Assembly: GCF_015706575.1 (NCBI RefSeq)
Contig: NW_024037064.1
Span: 15,539,606-15,603,605 of the forward strand
Source of the DNA: Patiria miniata
Lineage: Eukaryota; Echinodermata; Asteroidea; Valvatida; Asterinidae
Length of the DNA stretch: 64,000 nucleotides
Reading direction: 5' to 3'
The notes under the pieces were generated by a model that did not search any database, was not told the DNA's origin, and saw only the letters and a list, made by a program, of their open reading frames with translations. Position numbers and translations under genes: made by a program. Of the stretch, positions 12,040 to 26,946 are shown in pieces (positions within the stretch are counted from its first letter, which is position 1; the number at the start of each line of letters is the position of its first letter).

Positions 12040-12612
12040 TTCCTTTAATTGCTTGGTTATTGTTTTGTTTTGTTATTTTTTCACTTACTTATTTCCCCTT
12101 TTTGTAATAATTACTATTTTATTTCATTGATTTATTGTTTATTTCGTCATGAAGTTATAAGAAGAAAATTCGAAAGAAAAGAAAACATTCGTCATACCGT
12201 TTTCATTTGCGCTTATAATACTTATGTATCAATATCAATGCGGTCCCGCGGGGAGTTAATTGAAGAGAGAGAAAGAAAGAAAAGAAACAAACGGGAAACA
12301 AATGTCAACGCACCATTATTTGTCCATTTTTGTAACCTTTGGTGAATAAGTCATTCACATTCTACATGAGGCAACATTTAAGACAATGCATATACATACA
12401 TGTATGGCTAATGTACTCAGCCGGCCGGCCGGTCACATACGCAGTGCGTAAAATTTTGCATAATGATTAAGTTAAAGGACACAGTGGGAATTCTATCTGG
12501 AACAGTGTTCTATTGTTTATAAAAAAAATTAGAGAAATTGATTTCGGCTATGAGTGAAGGTAGAGGTGGAGTTAGACAGGCAGCGACAAATCTCTTTTTT
12601 GAAGGTTGTGGT

Positions 12613-12628
12613 GGCTCTGAAAAGAGCC
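12613..12628 (-). terminator. Histone 3' stem-loop, H2A unit 3
   Basis: 16-nt stem-loop, unchanged. Confidence 0.97.
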
Positions 12629-12663
12629 TTTTGGGTTTGTGGATGCAAAGTAAGTTCTTTTCT

Positions 12664-13041
12664 TTACTTTGACACTTTGGCGGTCTTCTTGGGCAGAAGA
12701 ACTTGCTGGATGTTGGGAAGGACACCACCCTGCGCGATGGTAACTCCGCTCATCAACTTGTTCAACTCCTCGTCGTTGCGTATAGCAAGCTGCAGATGGC
12801 GGGGATTAATTCTCGTCTTCTTGTTGTCTCGTGCAGCGTTTCCGGCCAGTTCCAAGATCTCCGCGGTAAGGTACTCCATCACTGCCGCAAGGTAGACCGG
12901 TGCACCGGCACCGACACGCTGGGCGTAGTTGCCCTTACGCAGAAATCTGTGAACACGACCCACGGGGAACTGGAGTCCCGCCCTGGAGGACCTGCTCTTG
13001 GCCTTGCTTCTTGCTTTGCCGCTCTTTCCTCGCCCAGTCAT
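12664..13041 (-). CDS. H2A: Histone H2A (unit 3)
   Basis: 125 residues, identical protein to unit 1; start at MTGRGKSG. Confidence 0.98.
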   Translation of the reverse strand: MTGRGKSGKARSKAKSRSSRAGLQFPVGRVHRFLRKGNYAQRVGAGAPVYLAAVMEYLTAEILELAGNAARDNKKTRINPRHLQLAIRNDEELNKLMSGVTIAQGGVLPNIQQVLLPKKTAKVSK

Positions 13042-13784
13042 CTTGACAGTATAGTGACAGAAGATGAATGTACTCTGCAGTAAAGGTGGTGTGTGAATGA
13101 ACCCACTTGGAAAACACAACACTAGTTATAGCGTTCTGGTGGATTGGCTGAAGCGTGCCAAGTAGCCAATCACGCGACACGGGCGTGCCCGTCGCACGGT
13201 TGGGTGCACCGCATCCATTTTGGACGCGGGGGACGAGGGAACAAAAAATTACAACTGTGTCATCGTCGTTCAAAGTAATGGAATCACTAGATAAAACACA
13301 GAAACATGCAACATTCTTACCTCCATTTTAAGACGTTTTATTGTTATTCCGCCGAAGAAGTCCCATGATCTTTCGACCAGCCTCCGCACAATGGCAGTGA
13401 TTCGTTGCTCTCACGCGGCGGTTAAAACTGGCCTCGGTTTCTTGCTAGATATTTGTAACATCCCACAGACGAAATCCTAATTTATTTTTTAATAGTAACC
13501 CACTCAACAAAATGCAAGCACTCGTCCGGAGATTGAAAGAAATGACCAATTGAAAAAGGCTGTGGCATAAATTAAATTATGTGTTTACGACGACGACAAG
13601 ACTCAGGGATTAACTTTAATCGCATTACCTCCCCTCGCCTCACGAAGGGTAAAAGCATATTAAAAAAAAAGAGAGAGAGTGAAAGGGACACAACAGAATA
13701 AAAAAAGGTTAGTTGTAAAACCTAAGAAATGGGCTGATCGGGCGAACTGAGCTGACTGGCAAATCTCTTTTTGGAAACTGTGTT

Positions 13785-13800
13785 GGCTCTGAAAAGAGCC
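13785..13800 (-). terminator. Histone 3' stem-loop, H2B unit 3
   Basis: 16-nt stem-loop, unchanged. Confidence 0.97.
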
Positions 13801-13826
13801 GTTTGGTTTTGAAGCCTTCAAAATTT

Positions 13827-14195
13827 CTATTTTGAAGTCGTGTACTTGGTGACGGCCTTGGTGCCTTCGCTGACTGCATGCTTAGCAAGCTCCCCGGGAA
13901 GAAGTAGGCGTACTGCTGTCTGCACTTCACGGCTTGTGATGGTGGACTTCTTGTTGTAGAGAGCGAGGCGAGAAGATTCGCTGGCGATGCGCTCAAACAC
14001 GTCGTTGACAAAGCTGTTCATGATGCTCATTGCCTTGCTCGAGATTCCGGTGTCGGGGTGCACCTGTTTCATCACTTTGTAGATGTAGATGCCGTAGCTC
14101 TCCTTGCGACGCCGGTGCCTCTTTTTGTTTGCGCTAACCGGACCCTTAGTATTTCCGGCCTTCTTCTGACCTTTTCCGCTAACTTTGGGAGCCAT
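13827..14195 (-). CDS. H2B: Histone H2B (unit 3)
   Basis: 122 residues, identical protein to unit 1. Confidence 0.98.
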   Translation of the reverse strand: MAPKVSGKGQKKAGNTKGPVSANKKRHRRRKESYGIYIYKVMKQVHPDTGISSKAMSIMNSFVNDVFERIASESSRLALYNKKSTITSREVQTAVRLLLPGELAKHAVSEGTKAVTKYTTSK

Positions 14196-14867
14196 ATTGG
14201 AGGACTTGGAATGTATCGGATCGTGAGATCGAATGAAAGACCAGCACGTCTTGGCCGGCTTTTATTGTGCACAGCTTGGATTCTGACCACCCATGCATCG
14301 TCCACTTTCCCGCCAGTGACCGCTAACCCATGCGTGAAGAAAGCGGTATGCGTGCATAGTTATACAATGCACGCACGGCACGACCCCCCCCCCCCCCCCC
14401 TCCCCGGCAAGGGTATTTTTAGCCTTTTTCTCAGACTGACACGTGTATAAGTGTCCTTCTTAAATATTATTGTCTACTGAATTTCTGGGAAATAATAAAG
14501 TCATCTCCAGCGGAGGGCGAATTAATATGTCGTAGTGCACCAATACTTCTTTAAATGTTGTTTCCCCCTTATGCACCATCCATTTATAATGAATCATACA
14601 ATGTAACGCAAAACCGACGAAAATAAGAGAACGAGTACCTGTAATTGTCAAAACAGATAGGAAATATATATCATTATTACCATGCCCATAACAATTCAAT
14701 TTTGCCTGGAACACGTTTCGGATGAGGCATACGTATAGAACCCAAAAAGTGGAATGTATTTGGACAGAATATCAACAATAATAATTCGGAAAAAAATCAA
14801 CGGCCCTTTATTCTTTATTTGAAGGAAAACTCAGGGATTGGACTTAATCTCTCTTTGAAGAAGTAGT

Positions 14868-14883
14868 GGCTCTGAAAAGAGCC
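14868..14883 (-). terminator. Histone 3' stem-loop, H3 unit 3
   Basis: 16-nt stem-loop, unchanged. Confidence 0.97.
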
Positions 14884-14917
14884 GTTAGTTTTATTTCTTT
14901 TTGCGCACACAACGTGC

Positions 14918-15430
<513 letters not shown>

Positions 15431-15978
15431 CTAACAATGGGCTATCTTCCGATTGGGTGCTTCGGGGGCCAAGCGGAGACGCTTCAGTGATCACGATTTC
15501 CGTACGTTGAAAAAGTATAGACGTTAAATTTCAATCGAAAATGCTGCTTTTCCGAGCCTATAGTATTATGAGCCCTCGGCAACAGAATCCATTTGGGATC
15601 GTTGTGACTACAATATTTCTCCCACCCCCTACTTGGGATTAATTGAACCCCAATAAACACCCCCTCCCCCACCCCCTAAAAGAAAAGTGACAAACATACG
15701 GATTTCCCTGGCTGCTGTTTATGTTTGTTTTGTAATAAAGACAATAATCACACACACCCATTCGCGAACAAAATGTCACGGATCCCTCTATACGTTCCCC
15801 GCTATATCCTGAGACGAGCACCCAGTAATTATTACTTAATCGACTTTGACAAAAAATGGAGACCAGACATGTTTTACAGTGGAAATAGGGAGGGGAAAAG
15901 CAACTCTAAGAACACACATGACAAGGACAAGTGAAATCGAGTAAAATCAAGATTCAATCTCTTTTTTGAAATAGTGGT

Positions 15979-15994
15979 GGCTCTGAAAAGAGCC
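15979..15994 (-). terminator. Histone 3' stem-loop, H4 unit 3
   Basis: 16-nt stem-loop, unchanged. Confidence 0.97.
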
Positions 15995-16021
15995 GTTCGG
16001 TTTGATTTTTGAATATGGTGT

Positions 16022-16345
<324 letters not shown>

Positions 16346-16836
16346 TCAGTCGGTTGTAGATGATTCAATGGCCATCCCAGCCCCGGCGAGGCAACTTATA
16401 GGACATGCGCGGACGCGATATGAGCATGCGAAGCCATCAACTGTTACGGCGCCCTCTGGCGACCAATCGTGGCAGGAGCACTCATCCTGGGAAACAAACA
16501 AATCAGAAGCAAAACAAGGGGGAAAAGGGATAACAAATAAGAAAAGGAAGAAGATGCCTAGAAACATATTGCAACGAGACTCAAACAATACATTTATAAC
16601 CAGACACAGAGGGGTCGTGGCCAAGCCTTTTTTTTTTTTTTTTTTTTTTTACACCTTGAACGGAAATCAATGGAAACGCCAACATCATAATTTAACAAGA
16701 CTTTACACACTTACTAATATTTACCGTAATTCAATGTGAAAGCCCTGTCACCAAAACGTCAAAAGAAAACGAACCTTTAACGACGGGGCACCGTAGTCAG
16801 AACCTGTTTTTGTATTAATTTATGTTCCCCGAAGGG

Positions 16837-17408
16837 AGTGGGCCGAATCCCGGATGTACTGCTATACCGGGCCAACCCGTGGCCGGGACGAGGCAAGCCT
16901 CTATTCCACGGCCCAAATCCAAAAATCAGTTTAATATACTGGCTGTTCAATGAACAGCGTTTCAGATATTAAGCTGAAAAGAACAGATACTTATTTTTTA
17001 TGGCCCCCCCACAAGACCACGCTTGGGGGACCGGGCAGGCCGACCACGTCGGACCAAGCTAGTAGGGTTGCGAACCCTCCTGCCCGGGACAAAGACAACA
17101 TACAAAGGCGACTTCACGCCTACACATATAACACAAAAAATGGCGACTTCACGCCGATACAAAGGCGACTTCACGCCTAAACTAAGGCAACTTCATGCCT
17201 GAACAAAGGCAACTTCATGCCTAAACAAAATCACCCATGCGAGGCAGAACACGGAAGACCGTCACTACGCAAGCCGGGGACCACTTCGGGGGAGGAGCCT
17301 TACAGACTCAAGGCTAAGTGCAATGCCGAGTCTGGACCACCTCCTGATGTTCCTGACCGAGACTAAGACCGATGTGCAATGATCTTAGCCAAAAGGCCGA
17401 GAAGCGAT
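16837..17408 (-). pseudogene. U2: U2 snRNA gene interrupted by S element (unit 3)
   Basis: U2 halves at 17379-17408 and 16837-16991 flank the insertion. Confidence 0.9.
16992..17378 (-). mobile_element. Family S element (unit 3)
   Basis: 387 bp, third copy with the same length and junctions as in units 1 and 2. Confidence 0.75.
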
Positions 17409-17909
17409 AACGATTAATATTAAAACAATAGCGCGGAAAGGGATTATTCGTCTTGAAATACTGTTTGCTATTGTTCTTCTTATTATTTATTTTTGCCTTT
17501 TTTTGTTTCCTGGTGTGAAAACAAAAAAAAAGACTCCTGCGCGTCCACCGCAACTCAACGAAACCAGGGGAGAGAGAGATGAGCAAGAAATCTCCGGCTT
17601 TCTCAGATTAACAGAGACATATACATTCTTAAAAATATTTCTATCATGCATTTTCATACACCTCGATCATATTTCACCCAAAATCTTGTTGAAAAAATTA
17701 ATCCAGACAAAAAATGGGATCAATGCATCAGTGAGCGAGAGCGTCGGCACTAAATGCCGTACGTACGATGTACCGGGACAAGCATATCAATAGATGGCGC
17801 CCTTCAACACTCCCGGTCATCGCGCCTCGGCGTTTCCCATCTGGGTATTTCTCAGGGCCTGCCAATGGGTCCCACATTAGGGGCGGGGAAATACTTCAGT
17901 TTGTCAGTA

Positions 17910-17983
17910 AGCTCCGTGGCCGAGTGGTTAGAGAGCACATGTAGAAAGTAATAGACCGTGGGTTCGAGTCCCAGCCTGCCGCT
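17910..17983 (+). tRNA. tRNA-like element (unit 4)
   Basis: Same 74 nt as unit 1. Confidence 0.5.
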
Positions 17984-18556
17984 TTCCTTTAATTGCTTGG
18001 TTATTGTTTTGTTTTGTTATTTTTTCACTTACTTATTTCCCCTTTTTGTAATAATTACTATTTTATTTCATTGATTTATTGTTTATTTCGTCATGAAGTT
18101 ATAAGAAGAAAATTCGAAAGAAAAGAAAACATTCGTCATACCGTTTTCATTTGCGCTTATAATACTTATGTATCAATATCAATGCGGTCCCGCGGGGAGT
18201 TAATTGAAGAGAGAGAAAGAAAGAAAAGAAACAAACGGGAAACAAATGTCAACGCACCATTATTTGTCCATTTTTGTAACCTTTGGTGAATAAGTCATTC
18301 ACATTCTACATGAGGCAACATTTAAGACAATGCATATACATACATGTATGGCTAATGTACTCAGCCGGCCGGCCGGTCACATACGCAGTGCGTAAAATTT
18401 TGCATAATGATTAAGTTAAAGGACACAGTGGGAATTCTATCTGGAACAGTGTTCTATTGTTTATAAAAAAAATTAGAGAAATTGATTTCGGCTATGAGTG
18501 AAGGTAGAGGTGGAGTTAGACAGGCAGCGACAAATCTCTTTTTTGAAGGTTGTGGT

Positions 18557-18572
18557 GGCTCTGAAAAGAGCC
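18557..18572 (-). terminator. Histone 3' stem-loop, H2A unit 4
   Basis: 16-nt stem-loop, unchanged. Confidence 0.97.
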
Positions 18573-18607
18573 TTTTGGGTTTGTGGATGCAAAGTAAGTT
18601 CTTTTCT

Positions 18608-18985
18608 TTACTTTGACACTTTGGCGGTCTTCTTGGGCAGAAGAACTTGCTGGATGTTGGGAAGGACACCACCCTGCGCGATGGTAACTCCGCTCATCAA
18701 CTTGTTCAACTCCTCGTCGTTGCGTATAGCAAGCTGCAGATGGCGGGGATTAATTCTCGTCTTCTTGTTGTCTCGTGCAGCGTTTCCGGCCAGTTCCAAG
18801 ATCTCCGCGGTAAGGTACTCCATCACTGCCGCAAGGTAGACCGGTGCACCGGCACCGACACGCTGGGCGTAGTTGCCCTTACGCAGAAATCTGTGAACAC
18901 GACCCACGGGGAACTGGAGTCCCGCCCTGGAGGACCTGCTCTTGGCCTTGCTTCTTGCTTTGCCGCTCTTTCCTCGCCCAGTCAT
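18608..18985 (-). CDS. H2A: Histone H2A (unit 4)
   Basis: 125 residues, identical protein to unit 1; start at MTGRGKSG. Confidence 0.98.
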   Translation of the reverse strand: MTGRGKSGKARSKAKSRSSRAGLQFPVGRVHRFLRKGNYAQRVGAGAPVYLAAVMEYLTAEILELAGNAARDNKKTRINPRHLQLAIRNDEELNKLMSGVTIAQGGVLPNIQQVLLPKKTAKVSK

Positions 18986-19728
18986 CTTGACAGTATAGTG
19001 ACAGAAGATGAATGTACTCTGCAGTAAAGGTGGTGTGTGAATGAACCCACTTGGAAAACACAACACTAGTTATAGCGTTCTGGTGGATTGGCTGAAGCGT
19101 GCCAAGTAGCCAATCACGCGACACGGGCGTGCCCGTCGCACGGTTGGGTGCACCGCATCCATTTTGGACGCGGGGGACGAGGGAACAAAAAATTACAACT
19201 GTGTCATCGTCGTTCAAAGTAATGGAATCACTAGATAAAACACAGAAACATGCAACATTCTTACCTCCATTTTAAGACGTTTTATTGTTATTCCGCCGAA
19301 GAAGTCCCATGATCTTTCGACCAGCCTCCGCACAATGGCAGTGATTCGTTGCTCTCACGCGGCGGTTAAAACTGGCCTCGGTTTCTTGCTAGATATTTGT
19401 AACATCCCACAGACGAAATCCTAATTTATTTTTTAATAGTAACCCACTCAACAAAATGCAAGCACTCGTCCGGAGATTGAAAGAAATGACCAATTGAAAA
19501 AGGCTGTGGCATAAATTAAATTATGTGTTTACGACGACGACAAGACTCAGGGATTAACTTTAATCGCATTACCTCCCCTCGCCTCACGAAGGGTAAAAGC
19601 ATATTAAAAAAAAAGAGAGAGAGTGAAAGGGACACAACAGAATAAAAAAAGGTTAGTTGTAAAACCTAAGAAATGGGCTGATCGGGCGAACTGAGCTGAC
19701 TGGCAAATCTCTTTTTGGAAACTGTGTT

Positions 19729-19744
19729 GGCTCTGAAAAGAGCC
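19729..19744 (-). terminator. Histone 3' stem-loop, H2B unit 4
   Basis: 16-nt stem-loop, unchanged. Confidence 0.97.
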
Positions 19745-19770
19745 GTTTGGTTTTGAAGCCTTCAAAATTT

Positions 19771-20139
19771 CTATTTTGAAGTCGTGTACTTGGTGACGGC
19801 CTTGGTGCCTTCGCTGACTGCATGCTTAGCAAGCTCCCCGGGAAGAAGTAGGCGTACTGCTGTCTGCACTTCACGGCTTGTGATGGTGGACTTCTTGTTG
19901 TAGAGAGCGAGGCGAGAAGATTCGCTGGCGATGCGCTCAAACACGTCGTTGACAAAGCTGTTCATGATGCTCATTGCCTTGCTCGAGATTCCGGTGTCGG
20001 GGTGCACCTGTTTCATCACTTTGTAGATGTAGATGCCGTAGCTCTCCTTGCGACGCCGGTGCCTCTTTTTGTTTGCGCTAACCGGACCCTTAGTATTTCC
20101 GGCCTTCTTCTGACCTTTTCCGCTAACTTTGGGAGCCAT
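19771..20139 (-). CDS. H2B: Histone H2B (unit 4)
   Basis: 122 residues, identical protein to unit 1. The C-tract upstream of its promoter is the longest here, about 22 C without the interrupting T. Confidence 0.98.
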   Translation of the reverse strand: MAPKVSGKGQKKAGNTKGPVSANKKRHRRRKESYGIYIYKVMKQVHPDTGISSKAMSIMNSFVNDVFERIASESSRLALYNKKSTITSREVQTAVRLLLPGELAKHAVSEGTKAVTKYTTSK

Positions 20140-20811
20140 ATTGGAGGACTTGGAATGTATCGGATCGTGAGATCGAATGAAAGACCAGCACGTCTTGGCC
20201 GGCTTTTATTGTGCACAGCTTGGATTCTGACCACCCATGCATCGTCCACTTTCCCGCCAGTGACCGCTAACCCATGCGTGAAGAAAGCGGTATGCGTGCA
20301 TAGTTATACAATGCACGCACGGCACGACCCCCCCCCCCCCCCCCCCCCCGGCAAGGGTATTTTTAGCCTTTTTCTCAGACTGACACGTGTATAAGTGTCC
20401 TTCTTAAATATTATTGTCTACTGAATTTCTGGGAAATAATAAAGTCATCTCCAGCGGAGGGCGAATTAATATGTCGTAGTGCACCAATACTTCTTTAAAT
20501 GTTGTTTCCCCCTTATGCACCATCCATTTATAATGAATCATACAATGTAACGCAAAACCGACGAAAATAAGAGAACGAGTACCTGTAATTGTCAAAACAG
20601 ATAGGAAATATATATCATTATTACCATGCCCATAACAATTCAATTTTGCCTGGAACACGTTTCGGATGAGGCATACGTATAGAACCCAAAAAGTGGAATG
20701 TATTTGGACAGAATATCAACAATAATAATTCGGAAAAAAATCAACGGCCCTTTATTCTTTATTTGAAGGAAAACTCAGGGATTGGACTTAATCTCTCTTT
20801 GAAGAAGTAGT

Positions 20812-20827
20812 GGCTCTGAAAAGAGCC
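20812..20827 (-). terminator. Histone 3' stem-loop, H3 unit 4
   Basis: 16-nt stem-loop, unchanged. Confidence 0.97.
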
Positions 20828-20861
20828 GTTAGTTTTATTTCTTTTTGCGCACACAACGTGC

Positions 20862-21374
<513 letters not shown>

Positions 21375-21922
21375 CTAACAATGGGCTATCTTCCGATTGG
21401 GTGCTTCGGGGGCCAAGCGGAGACGCTTCAGTGATCACGATTTCCGTACGTTGAAAAAGTATAGACGTTAAATTTCAATCGAAAATGCTGCTTTTCCGAG
21501 CCTATAGTATTATGAGCCCTCGGCAACAGAATCCATTTGGGATCGTTGTGACTACAATATTTCTCCCACCCCCTACTTGGGATTAATTGAACCCCAATAA
21601 ACACCCCCTCCCCCACCCCCTAAAAGAAAAGTGACAAACATACGGATTTCCCTGGCTGCTGTTTATGTTTGTTTTGTAATAAAGACAATAATCACACACA
21701 CCCATTCGCGAACAAAATGTCACGGATCCCTCTATACGTTCCCCGCTATATCCTGAGACGAGCACCCAGTAATTATTACTTAATCGACTTTGACAAAAAA
21801 TGGAGACCAGACATGTTTTACAGTGGAAATAGGGAGGGGAAAAGCAACTCTAAGAACACACATGACAAGGACAAGTGAAATCGAGTAAAATCAAGATTCA
21901 ATCTCTTTTTTGAAATAGTGGT

Positions 21923-21938
21923 GGCTCTGAAAAGAGCC
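21923..21938 (-). terminator. Histone 3' stem-loop, H4 unit 4
   Basis: 16-nt stem-loop, unchanged. Confidence 0.97.
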
Positions 21939-21965
21939 GTTCGGTTTGATTTTTGAATATGGTGT

Positions 21966-22289
<324 letters not shown>

Positions 22290-22781
22290 TCAGTCGGTTG
22301 TAGATGATTCAATGGCCATCCCAGCCCCGGCGAGGCAACTTATAGGACATGCGCGGACGCGATATGAGCATGCGAAGCCATCAACTGTTACGGCGCCCTC
22401 TGGCGACCAATCGTGGCAGGAGCACTCATCCTGGGAAACAAACAAATCAGAAGCAAAACAAGGGGGAAAAGGGATAACAAATAAGAAAAGGAAGAAGATG
22501 CCTAGAAACATATTGCAACGAGACTCAAACAATACATTTATAACCAGACACAGAGGGGTCGTGGCCAAGCCTTTTTTTTTTTTTTTTTTTTTTTTACACC
22601 TTGAACGGAAATCAATGGAAACGCCAACATCATAATTTAACAAGACTTTACACACTTACTAATATTTACCGTAATTCAATGTGAAAGCCCTGTCACCAAA
22701 ACGTCAAAAGAAAACGAACCTTTAACGACGGGGCACCGTAGTCAGAACCTGTTTTTGTATTAATTTATGTTCCCCGAAGGG

Positions 22782-22937
22782 AGTGGGCCGAATCCCGGAT
22801 GTACTGCTATACCGGGCCAACCCGTGGCCGGGACGAGGCAAGCCTCTATTCCACGGCCCAAATCCAAAAATCAGTTTAATATACTGGCTGTTCAATGAAC
22901 AGCGTTTCAGATATTAAGCTGAAAAGAACAGATACTA
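22782..22937 (-). pseudogene. U2: U2 snRNA 3' fragment (unit 4)
   Basis: 156 nt running from the insertion point through stem-loop II, the Sm-type site (ATTTTTGGA in sense) and stem-loops III and IV. The matching 5' fragment is 34716-34745, about 11.8 kb away. Confidence 0.9.
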
Positions 22938-23496
22938 ATTTTTTGGTTTCGGGATCCTCCTAAAGAAGATCCCAGGATAGGGTAGTCACACTACACCTTA
23001 GTAAGTGAGGCTACGAGCCTCCCTACCCTTTTACCTACTATCAAGAACAAACAGACACTTGACAAAGACAAGACATGCAGTCTGTGTAGCCACGCTACCC
23101 ACGCATTACCATGGTAGGGTACGACCCTAACTGACTGGCAGGAAAATATACAAACAGAAAACTATACCATGAAACTTCCGGACTCAACAACGCTCATGCG
23201 AGCAAACATGCACTAAAAAGACCTAAAGGGTCCTAACCAACAGAGCGAAAACGCTCACAGGTCCGACCTAAGGAACCGAAACGGTCCTTAAACAACAAAA
23301 GCCAGCAAAAAGCCAAGCTTAGTAAAAAAAGGCCTAAGGGGCCCCAAAACCAGGAGCAAAAGAACTCCCACAAAAAGGGGACCTAAAGGGTCCCAAAAAA
23401 CAAGGAGCAAAAGGCTCCCACAAAAAAAGGACCTAAGGGGCCCGAGATAAACAAGGAGCGAAAGTCTCAAGGCTGTAATAGTGCAAAAAAACAAAA
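22938..23496 (-). repeat. 3' UTR hairpin array of family A
   Basis: Short inverted repeats follow one another: GGCC-TAAGG-GGCC at 23331-23343, GGGACC-TAAAG-GGTCCC at 23378-23394, GGAGC-AAAAG-GCTCC at 23404-23418, and further ones nearer U2. The downstream part is a degenerate tandem repeat of about 50-60 bp with two hairpins per period. Frames read through it give repetitive hydrophobic peptides with no family signature, so I treat it as non-coding. Confidence 0.75.
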
Positions 23497-26400
23497 TCAC
23501 AACCTAAAGACAAGTTGGTCGTCTCTGATGAAACATACCGCTCCCCGCACGCACCAGATGGTGCGGAACTTGGCCCGGTCCAGCCGGACGAAGTCTAAAC
23601 GAATGCGGTTCTTGACCGCAGCCTTGACACGGTGAAGCACGTGGTCGGCATCCGGCCGTGAGCCATCATACAATGTCTCACAGCGCGAACACCAAACCAA
23701 CCACTTCACCGTGCTAATCAAATACCAGACCAGAAGAGAGTCTGGCCTGGTCTCTAGCCCTGACCCATACAAAACGCAGGAACGGGTCAGGGAAAAATAG
23801 CGGGCTAGGGCTTTACCACCAATGTGTTCGACCCATGCCCACAAAATGTAAACAAAAGGGCAGTCCCAGAAAACGTGGCCCAGTGACTCGGGAGCGGCAC
23901 AGCCAACCCGAGGACACTGGCCGTCACCAATGCCCCAATGGCCTAAACGTTGGGAAGTTTTCAAGGCCCCCCATATCACCCTCCAATTCAAGTCGCGCAA
24001 GCGGTTACTCAAATTGGAGGAGTGACACAATTTAAAAAGATGAAGAAAATCATCGCACCTAACCGCCGGACACTGGACCGGCTGCTGACCTGACAACAGG
24101 TCATACAGTTGTCGGACCGTAATTGGCCCCCAGTCAATATCCGGCGAAATTGTAGATACAAGCAGGACCAGCCTGCAAAAATGGCGATAAAACCCAGTGG
24201 GTTGGAGGGCGTGTGGGGTATCATTCCTCCAGATGTTACGGGGGAGAACCCCAAGGAGTGACGAGGCCGCCCAGTACAGAGAAAAAAATCTCCAAGGAGG
24301 ACCATCGTCACTCAACAAAACCCTAAACCCACTGACAAAGAAAGCGTCACATTTGTGACGAATATTGGTGACCCCAAGGCCACCATTAGCTAAAGTCTGG
24401 ACAAGGACTGACCTTTTTACAAGTTCAGTCTTGCCAGACCAAATAAACGAAAAAATGGCCCGGTTAATAACCCTCTCTACCGAAACCGGCAGAGGATAAA
24501 CCGGGGCCAAGAAAAACAACGGAGTTAAAATCAAGGTGTTGACCAGCAACACCTTGCCTAAAAGAGAGAGCATTCTCCCTTTCCACATGTCCAAAGTGGA
24601 CTGCAGATTGGGGATCCGCTCTCTCCAATTCATAGGGCCCATGTCCCCACCGCCAACCCAGACACCGTTGATTTTAATCGGGTCTCTGGTCCACTGGATA
24701 GGGACCTCGTCGGGAAGGCAGTCGGGCCATGAGCCAAAAACCAAGCCTTTCGACTTGGCGAAGTTAAGGCGAGACCCGCTCGCACGAGAAAATGCATCGA
24801 TGATGCCAAACAACCGCCTCACCGATCTGAAATCCCGAACTATGCAGGTTGTATCGTCTGCGTACTGCAGAACCCTGCATTCGAGGCCACTGGCCCCAGG
24901 GATTGTCAGACCGGCAAGACGGCTATCTTTAATGACAGTCTGAGCAAAAGGCTCGATAAAAAGCACGTATAAAAGAGGGGAGAGGGGGCAACCCTGCCTC
25001 ACTCCCCTCGTGACTAAAAAGGGTTCTGAAAGAGAACCATTAGTTAAAACGGCACTGGATATGTTTGTGTACAACAGCTCTATCCAGTGCCTAAAATTAG
25101 GTCCAAAACCAAAACGGTCGAGGACTTTAAAAAGAAAATCCCAATTGACCCTGTCAAAGGCCTTCTGCTGGTCTAGGGAAATAACAAGGCAGTCAAGGTT
25201 CTTCCCATCCACGAATGCTACCAGATCCCGAAGGAGTCTGATATTATCATGGATGGACCTCCCCTTGACGCCACAAGTTTGAAACTGACCGACAATGTCG
25301 GGCAACACCCGACCAAGGCGGAGGCACAAGGCCTTCGACAGGATCTTGTAGTCAACATTAAGAAGGGATATAGGACGCTTGTTCCTAGGATCAAGCGGAT
25401 CCCCACCCTTCTTTAAAAGTGTGATGATTCCCAATCGCTGGGAATCACCTAGACTATTTAAAGAAAAGGCACAACGGAAGACCCCGAGAAGGTCGGGACC
25501 GACCAAATCCCAGAACTTCACGTAGAATTCCTTGGGCAGGCCGTCCCCACCAGGAGTCTTACCGTTGGCCATACTACGTAGAGCCACATCGAGCTCAGGC
25601 AGCCCAAGTGGGCTGTCCAAGTCAATGCGGCTCGCTTCGTCCAAAACATTGGACAGAGAGTCTAGAAACGGAGACTGCGATTCAACCTCCACAGGCTCGG
25701 CCGAAAACAAATCGAGATAAAAATCTCTATAAACTGTCGAGATTTCTTCCGGAGAGGAAACAATGTCCCCTCCAGGACTATAAACGGAAGAAATAGTTTT
25801 CTTCCGAGCCTGAGAGGTTTCGAGCTGGTAAAAATACCTGGACGGCTTCTCCCCTTCCTCGAGGTCACGAACCCGCGCACGGATCCGAGCCCCCTCCGCT
25901 TCAAAGTCGTCCAGTTTAGCAAGCTCGTTTCTAATTTCCTCGTGCCGAGCAAGAACCTCAGGGTTACATTGCCCGGAATTGAGGGCGGAAACGACTGAGC
26001 GCAGGGCAGCCACAAGTGACTCCCTGCGCCGTCGTCTATTTCTTACCAAGCGGCAAGAAAAGGAAATAATAAATCGCTTAATGCGGGACTTGACGTCCTC
26101 CCACCAGAGGAGTTCGTTTCCGTACCCCTCCTTGAGAGTCCGCCAGCCCGCATAAGCCTTTCGAAAATCCGTTTGAAAGCCAGCGTCGGCCAGGACGGAA
26201 ACATTACATTTCCAAAAACCCCGACCGGCGCCGGCAATCTCCGGGAAATTAAATTTCAAATCAACACAGTCATGGTCACTGAAATAGCATGGCGAATGCC
26301 CGCAAGACACGACACCCACCGAACTGGATGTGTAAATACGATCCAGCCGGCTAGTGATCGTGTTTGCCGCATTTCGCCATGGAAAGACCGCCAGCAGTCC

Positions 26401-26926
26401 TTAAAAGAAAAGTCGGAAATGAGGTGACCGAGCTCCGCGGCGCCGATCCCACAAGATGTGGAATCTGAACCACGGCGGTCAAGCTCTAAATCCAGGACAC
26501 AGTTGAAGTCTCCTGCTAAAATAACAGGACAACTACCCGTCAAGAAACAAGACAACTCCGTGAAGAAGAGACGACGCGACCTGGGGTCAGTCGGGGCATA
26601 AACTGTGCACAATCGCACACCCTTTCCTCCCCCCGGACCGCGCAAAATTCCTGAAACGATCCTTCCATCAGAATCGATGGAAAGATCAGAAAATTCAAAA
26701 GGACTTTTGGCAGGCAGAAGGATGACGGTCCCGCAGGAAGAAGATGTGCCAAAACTGGCAAAAATCTTCCCCCTCCACTCCGCCTGCCAAGAAACTAAAT
26801 CGTCATTGCCAGAAATATGACACTCCTGAAGACAGGAAATATCATACTCCCGCAAAGACTAAAAACGCGTCTCCTCTTCACGGGGTCACGCATTCCATTG
26901 ACGTTCAATGAAAGCAAATTGACCAT
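23497..26926 (-). pseudogene. ORF2 (APE endonuclease-reverse transcriptase) of family A, frameshifted
   Basis: The start is at MVNLLSLNVNG (26926). Comparison with the family B ORF2 shows two breaks. A single base is missing near 26861, shifting the frame just before REYDISCLQE. A deletion of roughly 20-25 nt near 26372, after KDCWR, shifts it again. From there to 23497 the frame is open for more than 900 codons. It holds the end of the endonuclease (FSDHD), the RT block RPISLLNVDYKI, the catalytic SLDQQKAFDRVNW, GVRQGCPLSPLLYVLF, QYADDTT, and a C-terminal CCHC (CPRVGCAAPESLGHVFWDC). Without an intact endonuclease frame it cannot be autonomous, unless these are assembly errors. Confidence 0.85.
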
Positions 26927-26946
26927 GGTGTGCTGAAGTGAACATA

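Noticed and set aside
23288..23500. Hydrophobic repetitive frame (WDPLGPLF-like repeats) in the 3' UTR of family A
   Set aside because: It is produced by translating the hairpin tandem repeat; no start context, no conservation of the peptide between families.
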